Assembly: GCA_902534325.1 (NCBI GenBank)
Contig: CACAPQ010000014.1
Span: 1-55,366 of the forward strand
Length of the DNA stretch: 55,366 nucleotides
From: Paracoccaceae bacterium
GTDB lineage: Bacteria; Pseudomonadota; Alphaproteobacteria; Rhodobacterales; Rhodobacteraceae
Reading direction: 5' to 3'
Translations under genes and position numbers: made by a program
Notes under the pieces: generated by a model
Databases searched by the model: none
Seen by the model: the letters and a program-made list of their open reading frames with translations, nothing else
Told to the model about the DNA's origin: nothing
In this document: positions 12,401 to 20,340 of the stretch, piece after piece
How positions within the stretch are numbered: position 1 is the first letter of the stretch
How the letters are laid out: each line of letters starts with the position of its first letter

Positions 12401-12429
12401 CGTATACGGTACTTTTTTTTATTTGCCAA
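12401..12429 (-). promoter_or_regulatory. Sigma70-like promoter for rplJL-rpoBC
   Basis: On the minus strand TTGGCA (12424-12429) and TATACG (12401-12406) are 17 bases apart. The spacer contains a run of eight A. Transcription would start near 12394, giving a leader of about 214 bases before rplJ. One mismatch to the -35 consensus and two to the -10. Confidence 0.6.
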
Positions 12430-12476
12430 TAGCAAAACAGTATTTATCCAAATTAATTTGAAAATATACAGCTATC

Positions 12477-12504
12477 AAAAGGCACCAATGATTGCACCCT
12501 TTTT
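12477..12504 (-). terminator. Weak terminator-like hairpin after rplA
   Basis: AAAAGG pairs with CCUUUU around a 3x3 internal loop and a short inner CAA/UUG stem, a few bases after the rplA stop. The U run is only the 3' arm of the stem. It may reduce read-through from rplKA into the rplJ promoter region. Confidence 0.3.
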
Positions 12505-12509
12505 CTATG

Positions 12510-13208
12510 CTATTGAGCGTTGGCCTTATCTATCGATATTGTAACCCCCGGTCCCATTGTAGAGCTTAAAGTTATGCCCTTCATGTAAGCACCTTTTGTA
12601 CCAGAAGGTTTAGCCTTCGCAACTGCATCTACAAAAGCCTTTACGTTCTCGATCAGCTGATCTTCTTTAAAAGACGCCTTGCCTATTCCAGCATGAACGA
12701 CACCACCTTTTTCAGCTTTGAATTGAACTTCTCCGCCTTTTGCTGCCTGCACTGCTGCCTTAACATCAGCAGTAACAGTGCCAACTTTTGGATTTGGCAT
12801 GAGGTTTCTCGGCCCTAAAACTTTACCTAATCGCCCGACAACTGGCATCATATCTGGTGTTGCGATGCATCGATCGAATTCAATCGTTCCAGACTGCACA
12901 GTTTGCATCAAGTCTTCTGCACCAACAATATCAGCACCAGCAGCTTTGGCCTCATCAGCCTTAGCATCTCTCGCAAAGACCGCAACGCGGACAGATTTAC
13001 CAGTTCCGTTGGGTAGTCCGACGACACCCCGAACCATTTGATCTGCATGCCTTGTATCTATACCCAAGTTCATTGCAATCTCGATTGTTTCATCAAATTT
13101 CGCCTTCGCATTGCCTTTGACTAATGCAACCGCTTCTTCGATAGATAAATTTTGTTTTCCATCCACTGAAGCACGAGCTTCAGTCATTCTTTTACCAAGA
13201 TTTCCCAT
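12510..13208 (-). CDS. rplA: 50S ribosomal protein L1
   Basis: The L1-stalk protein, 232 residues, normal length. It begins [12 protein letters not shown] and contains the conserved [14 protein letters not shown] segment, the [22 protein letters not shown] loop around residues 118-140 and the C-terminal [12 protein letters not shown] motif. L1 binds 23S rRNA at the E-site stalk and in other bacteria represses its own rplKA mRNA. Its ATG overlaps the rplK stop codon by one base (TAATG), so the two are translationally coupled. Confidence 0.97.
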   Translation of the reverse strand: MGNLGKRMTEARASVDGKQNLSIEEAVALVKGNAKAKFDETIEIAMNLGIDTRHADQMVRGVVGLPNGTGKSVRVAVFARDAKADEAKAAGADIVGAEDLMQTVQSGTIEFDRCIATPDMMPVVGRLGKVLGPRNLMPNPKVGTVTADVKAAVQAAKGGEVQFKAEKGGVVHAGIGKASFKEDQLIENVKAFVDAVAKAKPSGTKGAYMKGITLSSTMGPGVTISIDKANAQ

Positions 13209-13657
13209 TACTTCACCTCAATACCCATCGATCTAGCAGACCCAAGAACAATCTGCATCGCTGCTTCAACATCGTTTGCACTCAAGTCTTTCATTTTAGC
13301 TTCAGCAATTTCCCGAACCTGGGCGGCTGTCACATAGCCAGCCACCTCCCGTCCTGGCGCTTCAGCACCTCTAGGACGGTTCCGTTTTCCCTCGGGTTTC
13401 AACCCTGCTGCCTTTTTGAGGTAATATGAAGCAGGAGGAGTTTTAATCTCCATCGAGAAAGATTTATCTTGGAAATATTCTATTATAGTTGGACAAGGAG
13501 CGCCCTGCTCCATATCCGCAGTTTTTGCATTAAAAGCTTTACAAAACTCCATAATATTGATGCCCCGCTGGCCTAGTGCAGGCCCGACTGGCGGTGAGGG
13601 GTTAGCTCCTCCCGCAGGTATCTGTAATTTAAGAGTTCCCACTAATTTTTTGGCCAT
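13208..13657 (-). CDS. rplK: 50S ribosomal protein L11
   Basis: The 149-residue protein of the GTPase-associated centre. The [31 protein letters not shown]-terminal domain, the proline-rich linker ([13 protein letters not shown]) and the C-terminal rRNA-binding domain with [11 protein letters not shown] at the end are all present. It is required for stringent-response signalling by ribosome-bound RelA in other bacteria. It sits 107 bases after nusG and overlaps rplA by one base. Confidence 0.97.
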   Translation of the reverse strand: MAKKLVGTLKLQIPAGGANPSPPVGPALGQRGINIMEFCKAFNAKTADMEQGAPCPTIIEYFQDKSFSMEIKTPPASYYLKKAAGLKPEGKRNRPRGAEAPGREVAGYVTAAQVREIAEAKMKDLSANDVEAAMQIVLGSARSMGIEVK

Positions 13658-13764
13658 TTGACCACTTCCTTTTTTTCAACACCCAATGAACGCGGTCACC
13701 GAGTTAGTTATGTTGTGTGGTACGGATCAGACTCGCGTAATCTTAACCTCCCACGGCTCTGATG

Positions 13765-14298
13765 CTAGGTTTGTTTGGTAACCTGCGTAAATTCTAGTTC
13801 GACTGGTGTTTCACGGCCAAATATAGAAACGGTAACTTTCAATCTTTGGTTATCCTCATCTACAAGTTCTACTAGTCCATCAAAATCTTCAAATGGCCCA
13901 TCATTAACCTTAACTTTCTCACCAACCTCAAAATTAATTAATGTACGAGGAGCGTCCTCTCCCTCTTGGACCCGGTTCAATATAGCATTTACTTCAGCAT
14001 CCCTCATTGGCATGGGTCTCCCCTGGGGGCCTAAAAAACCGGTAACTCTATTAATGGAGTTAATGAGATGATAACCTTGATCAGACATTTCCATACGAAC
14101 AAGAACATATCCAGGCATGAACCTTCGCTCAGTCGTCACTTTTTTGCCGCGTCTTACTTCTATTACCTCCTCCGTTGGAACTAACACTTCTTCAATCTCT
14201 GCTTCCAAACTAGCTTCAGAGACAGAGGTTTTTATCTGTTCAGCTATTTTCTTTTCAAAATTTGAAAGAACACTGACTGAATACCAACGTTTTGCCAT
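13765..14298 (-). CDS. nusG: Transcription termination/antitermination protein NusG
   Basis: A 177-residue NusG. The N-terminal NGN domain starts with KRWYSVSVLSNFEKKIAEQI and includes the FMPGYVLVRMEM segment. The C-terminal KOW domain follows (EVGEKVKVNDGPFEDFDGLV, about residues 123-145). NusG binds the RNA polymerase clamp to suppress pausing, and links to Rho or to S10. It sits downstream of secE, the usual order, but about 200 bases apart, so it may also have its own promoter; I see no clear one. Confidence 0.97.
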   Translation of the reverse strand: MAKRWYSVSVLSNFEKKIAEQIKTSVSEASLEAEIEEVLVPTEEVIEVRRGKKVTTERRFMPGYVLVRMEMSDQGYHLINSINRVTGFLGPQGRPMPMRDAEVNAILNRVQEGEDAPRTLINFEVGEKVKVNDGPFEDFDGLVELVDEDNQRLKVTVSIFGRETPVELEFTQVTKQT

Positions 14299-14493
14299 GA
14301 AGTGGGTTCCTTTAATTGAGGTTCATTCCCGAGATCGATAAACACATTTTTCATATTATCCGAATCAAGCGATACGGAGCCATGATTTGACGCGTTGGGT
14401 ATTCTACTCGCAAAGAGATTTCAAGCTTGATGTATAATTAATTAACGATTCTTTAATGTTTGTTTTTTTTCTAAACAGCTTTGAACGCGATAA

Positions 14494-14691
14494 TTAGCCA
14501 AAAATATTTAAAATAGACTGTATTCCTGAGCGAATTAAAAGATCAACCAGGGCAAATATTAAAGCTGCTATAGCCGACATTACAAACACCATTATAGTGG
14601 TGAGAAGAACTTCCCTCCGGGTTGGCCAAGTTATTTTTGATACTTCAGATCTAACTTGTTGTATAAATTGAAAAGGATTTATAGTTGCCAT
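14494..14691 (-). CDS. secE: Protein translocase subunit SecE
   Basis: The small SecE of the SecYEG inner-membrane translocon, 65 residues from the ATG at 14689-14691. AAAGAGA lies upstream of this start, and it gives the usual N-terminus (MATINPFQFIQQVRSEVSKI); an in-frame ATG ten codons upstream is less likely. The conserved amphipathic helix with KITWPTRREV is at residues 19-28, followed by a single membrane helix (about 30-55). The one-helix form is typical of alphaproteobacteria. Confidence 0.95.
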   Translation of the reverse strand: MATINPFQFIQQVRSEVSKITWPTRREVLLTTIMVFVMSAIAALIFALVDLLIRSGIQSILNIFG

Positions 14692-14800
14692 GCTAATCTC
14701 TTTAATTATTTCGCATGACATAAGATTATTATTTAAAAATTACAAGTATGTAGATTGATCATCTTCAGGATAAAATAAAAAACCAAGATAACATCTTAGG

Positions 14801-15466
14801 TTAATGACCACTTTGTAATTTAGTTGAACCAAAAATTTTTAAACTAATAGCTAAGCACGGTCCTATCCCTAAGGCAAAAAAAATGGTTCCTATGCCAATA
14901 ATTCCACCCAGCCACCAGCCTATTGTAAGCACTGTAAGTTCAATACTACTACGTACCCATGCAATCGGAAAATTCGTAACCCTTTGCAAACCAGTCATTA
15001 AACCATCGCGCGCACCAGGGCCTAAATTTGCGATAAGATATATTCCACCGCCAATCCCAGTAATAAAAACACCCAAGATAGCTTGGATTAATCTTAGAAA
15101 ATTTTCCTCAAAAACAGGCAAAAAAGGAATAACATAATGTAAAACTAGGGAAATAATAACCGCATTGAGAATGGTGCCTATACCAGGCTTTTGTTTTAAT
15201 GGAATCCATAAAAAAAGTACGAATACACTTATCAGAAATGTTGTTAAACCAAGGCTCAGTCCAGAGACATTAGCGAGACCTTGGCCAAGAGCTGTCCATG
15301 GGCTCACACCTATTTGAGAAGCAACTAAGAGAGCTTCTCCTAAGCCAAAAAGTATTAAACCCACTACCAACGCCATAAGAGTTTTTAGTCGTGGTTTTAA
15401 ATTAAACGTTTCTTCAGAGCTCCAACTGGTCTTGGGAACCTCTCCAATCTTAATAAAATCAAACAT
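14801..15466 (-). CDS. YczE/YyaS/YitT-family membrane protein
   Basis: A 221-residue integral membrane protein with about five helices. The GLGEALLVASQIGVSPWTALGQG segment (about residues 42-64) and the GIYLIANLGPGARDGLMTG segment (about 140-160) are characteristic of the YczE-like family, whose molecular function is not established. It is the first of the genes between secE and tRNA-Trp. No ribosome-binding site stands out. Family assignment is fairly secure; function unknown. Confidence 0.75.
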   Translation of the reverse strand: MFDFIKIGEVPKTSWSSEETFNLKPRLKTLMALVVGLILFGLGEALLVASQIGVSPWTALGQGLANVSGLSLGLTTFLISVFVLFLWIPLKQKPGIGTILNAVIISLVLHYVIPFLPVFEENFLRLIQAILGVFITGIGGGIYLIANLGPGARDGLMTGLQRVTNFPIAWVRSSIELTVLTIGWWLGGIIGIGTIFFALGIGPCLAISLKIFGSTKLQSGH

Positions 15467-15532
15467 TAAAATTATTTAATATGCGATATGATTAAAAATA
15501 CAGCCAACGCTTAGAGATACATAAAATTGAAA

Positions 15533-15883
15533 TCAAGCTTGCAACTTTTCAAATCGCAGATCGCATCGAGCAGCAAGTATCAAATCATTCAAATGAATAT
15601 TTCCAATTTTATGGCTCCACCATCTAACCAAAACACTACCCCACTCTGTTATGATCTGAGGATGATGCCCCTCACTCTCTGCTACCTCCCCAACAAGATT
15701 AGTGAACTCAAGGGCATCTCTGAAATTTTTGAATTTATAAATTCTTTCTATTTTTTTAGCATCATCACTTTGAATGAGGGACCAATCAGAGTTTTTCGAT
15801 AGAAATTCAATTATTTCTTCGTTCGTGGCGGGATCAGCATCTGGCTGACATGCCTCACATATTTTTTCAGAATAATTTATCAT
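15533..15883 (-). CDS. phhB: Pterin-4a-carbinolamine dehydratase
   Basis: Dehydrates 4a-hydroxytetrahydrobiopterin to quinonoid dihydropterin (EC 4.2.1.96), recycling the cofactor of aromatic amino acid hydroxylases. The active-site motif EGHHP (His73, His74, Pro75) and a third His in the WWSHKIG segment (His91) with Asp100 fit the family, although the usual GGLT after the third His reads GNIH here. At 116 residues it is near normal length. Its start overlaps the stop of the redoxin gene by 4 bases, so both are translated from one message. No phenylalanine hydroxylase gene is in the window. The gene symbol is by family, not proven. Confidence 0.85.
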   Translation of the reverse strand: MINYSEKICEACQPDADPATNEEIIEFLSKNSDWSLIQSDDAKKIERIYKFKNFRDALEFTNLVGEVAESEGHHPQIITEWGSVLVRWWSHKIGNIHLNDLILAARCDLRFEKLQA

Positions 15884-16428
15884 TCACTTTTCCACTTTAT
15901 TGAACACCCGATCGATGGAGATTGCTTTTGAGGACCTTGACCAGTTTTAGCAATCATATTCATGGCTTCGAATAAATCTCGCTTTACAACCTCTGGATTT
16001 TCTCTCTTGTTGTTAAGTCTGCCCCTATACTGGAGCTCTAAGTTGCTATTGAAACCAAAAAAATCAGGTGTGCACTCTGCATTAAATTTTTTAGCTACAG
16101 ACTGATCTGCATCATGTAAATATGGAAAGGTAAATGAATAATCCAAGTCAAATTTTTTCATATTTTCAAAATTATCTTGTGGATATTCTTCGGCATCATT
16201 TGAGCATATTGCCAAAACATTCACTCCTAGTTTTTGTAGAGCAGATGCTTCCTGAACAATATCATCCAATGCTCCCACGACATAGGGGCAATGATTACAA
16301 ATAAACATTATTAATGTGCCATTGTTACCTGAAGCACTTTTTAAATTGACATCAAGACCTTTAGTTGATGGCAAGTTAAACTGTGGGGCTTTCCAGCCAA
16401 AATCGCATACCGCAGAAGATTGAGCCAT
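15880..16428 (-). CDS. Thioredoxin-fold (redoxin/AhpC-TSA type) protein
   Basis: A 182-residue cytosolic thioredoxin-like protein. The active-site motif is CNHCPYV, with Cys44 and Cys47, preceded by a beta strand (TLIMFI); the later segment AKKFNAECTPDFFGFN carries the cis-proline. There is no signal peptide. This CNHCP group resembles peroxiredoxin/TlpA-like reductases of uncertain substrate. It overlaps the downstream pterin dehydratase gene by 4 bases, but a functional link between the two is only inferred. Confidence 0.8.
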   Translation of the reverse strand: MAQSSAVCDFGWKAPQFNLPSTKGLDVNLKSASGNNGTLIMFICNHCPYVVGALDDIVQEASALQKLGVNVLAICSNDAEEYPQDNFENMKKFDLDYSFTFPYLHDADQSVAKKFNAECTPDFFGFNSNLELQYRGRLNNKRENPEVVKRDLFEAMNMIAKTGQGPQKQSPSIGCSIKWKSE

Positions 16429-16597
16429 TTTCCTTACCTTTTATTAAAATTTCACTATTAATTAACTACACACTTGCAAAAAGATAGTTATGAAATGCAT
16501 CGCTTCTACTGTTCAACTTAATGGCTAGTAAATAAATTGCCAGCTTTATTGAAGTATGTGCATATTAAGAGGCAAAATATAATATTGGAGGCTTTTA

Positions 16598-17290
16598 ATG
16601 AACCGTTATGTATTAATAGTTGGCGCTGGCTCTGGTTTAAGTTCCTCACTTGCTCTGCAGTGTACAAACTTAGGAATGGATGTAGCTCTAGCAGCGCGAA
16701 ATATTGAGAAATTAGAAGATTTAGGTACCCAAACTAGGGCCAGCCTTCACAAGTGCGATGCCTCTAAAATTGAAGATGTTCATCGTCTATTCAAAGATCT
16801 AGATGAAAAGCTGGGAATACCGGAACTAGTCGTCTACAATCCTTCTGCTAGGTTAAGAGGAGCTATTGAGACTCTTGATCCAGAAAAAACAAAAGAGGCT
16901 TTGGAAGTTACCTGTTTTGGAGCGTTTTTGGTTGCACAACAAGCAGCTAAGAGGATGTTAAAGCGAGGTAGCGGCAGTATTTTTTTCACAGGTGCTTCAG
17001 CAGGGGTCAAAGGTTTTGCAAATTCTTCAGTGTTTGCCATGGGAAAATTTGGATTGCGTGGATTAGCTCAAGCCTTAGCTCGTGAATTACACCCAAAAAA
17101 TATACATATTGGTCACTTTGTTATTGATGGCGGAATAAAATCAAATGTACGATCAGATAGAAAAGGAAACGGGAATTATGACATGCTTGATCCGGATGAA
17201 ATTGCAAGAACTTATCTTCAATTTCACGATCAGCATAAAAGTGCATGGGCTTGGGAGGTAGAGCTACGTCCCTGGGTAGAGACTTTTTAA
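16598..17290 (+). CDS. SDR-family protein lacking the catalytic tyrosine
   Basis: A 230-residue short-chain dehydrogenase/reductase fold protein. The nucleotide-binding motif GAGSGLSSS is at residues 9-17 and the Ser of TGASAG is at about 134. The YxxxK catalytic motif reads FAMGK (Phe146, Lys150), so the tyrosine is replaced by phenylalanine. The C-terminus is unusual, ending in an AWAWEVELRPWVETF segment. I recall this FAMGKF type as a recurrent group in roseobacters, so it is probably a family trait and not a lesion. TTGGAGGC precedes the ATG. It is the only plus-strand gene between secE and the tRNA. Confidence 0.8.
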   Translation: MNRYVLIVGAGSGLSSSLALQCTNLGMDVALAARNIEKLEDLGTQTRASLHKCDASKIEDVHRLFKDLDEKLGIPELVVYNPSARLRGAIETLDPEKTKEALEVTCFGAFLVAQQAAKRMLKRGSGSIFFTGASAGVKGFANSSVFAMGKFGLRGLAQALARELHPKNIHIGHFVIDGGIKSNVRSDRKGNGNYDMLDPDEIARTYLQFHDQHKSAWAWEVELRPWVETF

Positions 17291-17307
17291 ATAACTTAAA
17301 CTTCTCG

Positions 17308-17628
17308 TTAATTTACTTTTATGCGCTCTAAAGAAGCTTCACCCTCATAGTTAAAGATTGTAACTCCAGGAAAACCACCCTCTTTAAACGTAAAAGTTTT
17401 CTTTAGTTGTTGAAGTAGCCTCAAGGCAAATTTTTCGAACTTTTGAAGGTCACTTTTGTTATCAAACTTTGCAACTATAGATAAACTGGCACATTTTCCT
17501 ATAGTAATGCTCAAAGACTGAATATTAAATTTATCTATCTTATCACCCAGTTCCATAGAACAATGGTTGGCAGCCACTTTTGCTTGCTCTAAGTTATTAA
17601 ATTTATATTCAAAAATTCGGGCAAACAT
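17308..17628 (-). CDS. Conserved-looking hypothetical protein (106 aa)
   Basis: I do not recognise a family with confidence. The predicted alternation of strands and helices (MFARIFEYKFNNLEQAKVAA, then SLSITIGKCASLSIVAKF, then a long helix near residues 60-80) is compatible with a ferredoxin-like or dimeric alpha/beta-barrel fold. No catalytic motif stands out. Its ATG begins on the base directly after the TAG stop of the GAF gene, so the two are translationally coupled and may act together. Confidence 0.65.
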   Translation of the reverse strand: MFARIFEYKFNNLEQAKVAANHCSMELGDKIDKFNIQSLSITIGKCASLSIVAKFDNKSDLQKFEKFALRLLQQLKKTFTFKEGGFPGVTIFNYEGEASLERIKVN

Positions 17629-18444
17629 CTAAAGTTCTCCCAACAAGTCATCAAGAAATGTAGGCCTTCCATCTGTATCAGTTAAATTTCTTTTCATAAC
17701 TTTAGGTTGCAATTTCATTTCAGAAAGTAGTGTCTTTCCATTTTCGGTTAAAACAACATCACCTGAAGGATCTTTAACTGCTAAATCATTTTTTTTCAGT
17801 TGCTCTAATTCTTCCTCAGATACTATTTTACCAGAGCAAACATTTAGAAATTTATTCAGTAAATCTATATCGTTAACATTTACTCTATTCGTAAATTTTT
17901 TGATGGCCTGATGCATGGTGTCAGCCGTTGTTTCTTTCTGATCAGTTTGCAAATCGATTTGGTGTGCTATCCGTTCTGCTAAGCTTTTAATGAGCTCAAT
18001 TTGTTTTTTGGTTAGCGACGATGGTTCGCCATTCAACAAGCATAGTGTTCCCAAGGCATAATTATCCTTGTTGATAACTGGAAAACCAGCATAGCCCAGA
18101 TACTTTGCCTCGCCAGAAATTATTTCTGGATGATCTTTCCATTTAGAATGCTTTGACAAATCGTGAATTAAAGTTGGTTCAGAACTCAGTAGCACATAAG
18201 AGCAAACATTAAATTCATGACGCTCGCTCTTATTGTTTGCTGAACCATCTGTTGCAGAAATCTTACATTGGAAATTTTCGTCAAATAGACTGAAGGCAGC
18301 GTAATCAAAACCAGTCAATTCTCTGCCCAGGTCGCAAAAAATAGAAAAATTACTATCCTGATTATTGTCAATTATTCCGGTGCGCTTTACCGCAACAACG
18401 CGTCTTTCTTCATTTTTAGGTCGCGGCGCAAGTTCGACAGTCAT
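17629..18444 (-). CDS. GAF-domain sensor protein
   Basis: A 271-residue soluble protein with a GAF domain at about residues 30-165, showing the GYAGFPVINKDNYALGTLCL core and the following helix (TKKQIELIKSLAERIAHQI). The C-terminal 90 residues are helical and charged, with no kinase, GGDEF or recognisable output domain. GAF domains bind small ligands or act as dimerisation modules; the ligand is unknown. It is translated with the 106-residue protein directly downstream. A one-domain GAF protein paired with a small partner suggests a local signalling role, by inference only. Confidence 0.75.
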   Translation of the reverse strand: MTVELAPRPKNEERRVVAVKRTGIIDNNQDSNFSIFCDLGRELTGFDYAAFSLFDENFQCKISATDGSANNKSERHEFNVCSYVLLSSEPTLIHDLSKHSKWKDHPEIISGEAKYLGYAGFPVINKDNYALGTLCLLNGEPSSLTKKQIELIKSLAERIAHQIDLQTDQKETTADTMHQAIKKFTNRVNVNDIDLLNKFLNVCSGKIVSEEELEQLKKNDLAVKDPSGDVVLTENGKTLLSEMKLQPKVMKRNLTDTDGRPTFLDDLLGEL

Positions 18445-18575
18445 AATTTAATCTCCCAAGGAGTAGTTTAACAAAAGATGTTTTCAAAATAATCTAAAGT
18501 TGGAACTAGCCCTATCATTATCTATGTTCTGGGATTTTGCAAATGTTACCTCACGAATTTATGTATGAGCTCACT

Positions 18576-19121
18576 CTAGCTCTGGTTAAATTGTACAATT
18601 TCACAATTTTGGGGTTTAATTCCGGTCAACGCGCGAATGAAATTACCATGTGAGACAATTGCTGTGGAGTGGATAGCTTCGCGCTTCATGTAATCGACAA
18701 ACCTGTCCGCCCTCTCCATCAAAACCTCTTCAGGCTCAACTGAAATCCCACGGTAATCTTTTGCTCCGTCATGCCACCAACATTCATCCAGATGATTAAA
18801 ATTGAGATGGGGAAAATCTTTAGCAAGCTTATTAGGAGGACTTCCTACATCGCAGCTGTTGACGAGTTGCTCTCGCACTGCCGCGTTAATTTGAAAAGGC
18901 AATCTATTTTCAAAAATTAACTGAGCAGTTTGCAATGTCCTCGTGAACGGCGAAACAATAACGTTTTTGATATCGAGTTTTTCGACTTCCCTGCGAGCCT
19001 GCTTGGCCTGAGTTTCTCCCAGTTCTGTGATAGGTGCATCGAATATCATGGGGTCTGGCTTATTTGGACCGTAAACGGCATTGAAGGCTGATTGAGCGTG
19101 CCTAATTAGATAAATTGACAT
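18576..19121 (-). CDS. Histidine phosphatase (phosphoglycerate mutase-like)
   Basis: A 181-residue histidine-phosphatase-superfamily protein. The RHG-type motif is LIRHAQS with nucleophile His8; a conserved SPFTRTLQTA segment follows near residue 57, and the second catalytic His is in VSHGNFIRAL near residue 158. It probably dephosphorylates a small phosphoester, and true phosphoglycerate mutase activity is unlikely at this length. It lies downstream of tRNA-Trp on the same strand, separated by the tRNA terminator. Confidence 0.8.
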   Translation of the reverse strand: MSIYLIRHAQSAFNAVYGPNKPDPMIFDAPITELGETQAKQARREVEKLDIKNVIVSPFTRTLQTAQLIFENRLPFQINAAVREQLVNSCDVGSPPNKLAKDFPHLNFNHLDECWWHDGAKDYRGISVEPEEVLMERADRFVDYMKREAIHSTAIVSHGNFIRALTGIKPQNCEIVQFNQS

Positions 19122-19190
19122 GTTGGGTATTTCCTAATGCTGATAGATTTTTTTTTAAAAACGGTTGTCATAAAGGTTGTCACAGACGGT

Positions 19191-19220
19191 AAAAAAGAAA
19201 AAGCCCCAGCACGGGGCTTT
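19191..19220 (-). terminator. Terminator of tRNA-Trp
   Basis: GC-rich perfect 8-bp stem (AAAGCCCC / GGGGCTTT) with a 5-base loop, 30 bases after the tRNA 3' end. On the minus strand it runs into TTTTTCTTTTTT. A strong Rho-independent terminator. Confidence 0.85.
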
Positions 19221-19249
19221 CATAAATCACTGTTATTCAGCGATTATTT

Positions 19250-19325
19250 TGGCAGGGGCACAGGGACTCGAACCCGGGACCTACGGTTTTGGAGACCGTC
19301 GCTCTACCAACTGAGCTATACCCCT
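19250..19325 (-). tRNA. tRNA-Trp (anticodon CCA)
   Basis: Full cloverleaf of 76 bases with an encoded CCA end. The acceptor stem is AGGGGTA/TGCCCCT, the D arm GCTC-AGTTGGTA-GAGC, the anticodon stem ACGGT/ACCGT around the loop CTCCAAA (anticodon CCA), and the T arm CCGGG-TTCGAGT-CCCTG. In many bacteria tRNA-Trp sits right before secE-nusG; here 4.5 kb of other genes lies between. Confidence 0.97.
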
Positions 19326-19456
19326 ATTATGCTGGATGGGTATGCTTTTTTGGTTTGTTGATCAAGTACCTACAAAAATTATTTTGAAGCGAAGAGACAC
19401 CTTGTAACAAGTAGCAACAATAGAATACCATCAGAGCAACTAAAGACGAGGTACAA

Positions 19457-20332
19457 ATGCAGATTAAAAAAGTTGGCGTAATTGGCGCAGGACAAATGGG
19501 AAATGGTATAGCGCACGTACTATCTCTTGGCGGGTACGATGTCATTCTTAACGATATTGACAAAAATACCCTCGAAAAAGCTTCACAAAATATAAAAAAT
19601 AATTTGGAAAGACAGGTAAATAGTAAGAAAATTTCCACCGCGGAAAGTAATGCTGCGTTAAAGTTAATCGACTATACAGTTTCACTTGAAGATTTTAATG
19701 AAGTCGACTTAGTCATTGAAGCAGCTACAGAAAATGAACCAATTAAACAAAAGATTTTAAACTCACTATTACCACATATTCAACCTCACACCATATTGAC
19801 CAGCAACACCTCTTCCATTTCAATCACACGTTTAGCAAGCTGTACTGATAGACCAGAAAAGTTCATGGGCTTTCATTTCATGAACCCCGTTCCCGTGATG
19901 CAGTTGGTTGAACTAATTAAAGGTATAGCTACAGATCAAGAAACCTATGACAGTTGTCTTCAGGTTGTTGAGAAGTTAGGAAAAACAGCCGCTAGCGCTG
20001 AAGACTTTCCAGCGTTCATCGTAAATAGGGTTCTTATGCCAATGATTAATGAAGCCGTTTATGCACTATACGAAGGAGTAGGCTCCGTAGAGGCCATTGA
20101 TACATCTATGAAACTTGGAGCAAATCACCCGATGGGTCCTTTGGAGCTCGCCGACTTCATTGGATTAGATACATGTCTAGCAATAATGAATGTTTTGCAT
20201 GAAGGGCTCGCAGACACAAAATATCGGCCTTGCCCACTCATGACTAAATATGTCGAAGCCGGATGGCTTGGAAGAAAAACTAAGCGGGGGTTTTATGATT
20301 ATACAGGCGAACAACAGATACCATCTAGATAG
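19457..20332 (+). CDS. hbd: 3-hydroxybutyryl-CoA dehydrogenase
   Basis: Oxidises (S)-3-hydroxyacyl-CoA with NAD(P), in butyrate/crotonyl-CoA metabolism and beta-oxidation. The Rossmann motif GVIGAGQMGNGIAHV is at residues 7-21; the catalytic His is in MGFHFMNPVPVM, and the C-terminal domain has the NHPMGPLELADFIGLD segment. At 291 residues it matches single-function Hbd/PaaH proteins. GAGG precedes the ATG. The next gene is convergent with only 8 bases between stop codons, and no terminator is visible there. Etf genes, often next to hbd in this group, are 3 kb away here. Confidence 0.93.
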   Translation: MQIKKVGVIGAGQMGNGIAHVLSLGGYDVILNDIDKNTLEKASQNIKNNLERQVNSKKISTAESNAALKLIDYTVSLEDFNEVDLVIEAATENEPIKQKILNSLLPHIQPHTILTSNTSSISITRLASCTDRPEKFMGFHFMNPVPVMQLVELIKGIATDQETYDSCLQVVEKLGKTAASAEDFPAFIVNRVLMPMINEAVYALYEGVGSVEAIDTSMKLGANHPMGPLELADFIGLDTCLAIMNVLHEGLADTKYRPCPLMTKYVEAGWLGRKTKRGFYDYTGEQQIPSR

Positions 20333-20340
20333 ATTTAAGT

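Noticed and set aside
15527-15802. Plus-strand frame opposite the pterin dehydratase gene
   Set aside because: The minus-strand product has the catalytic EGHHP motif; the other frame has no recognisable content.
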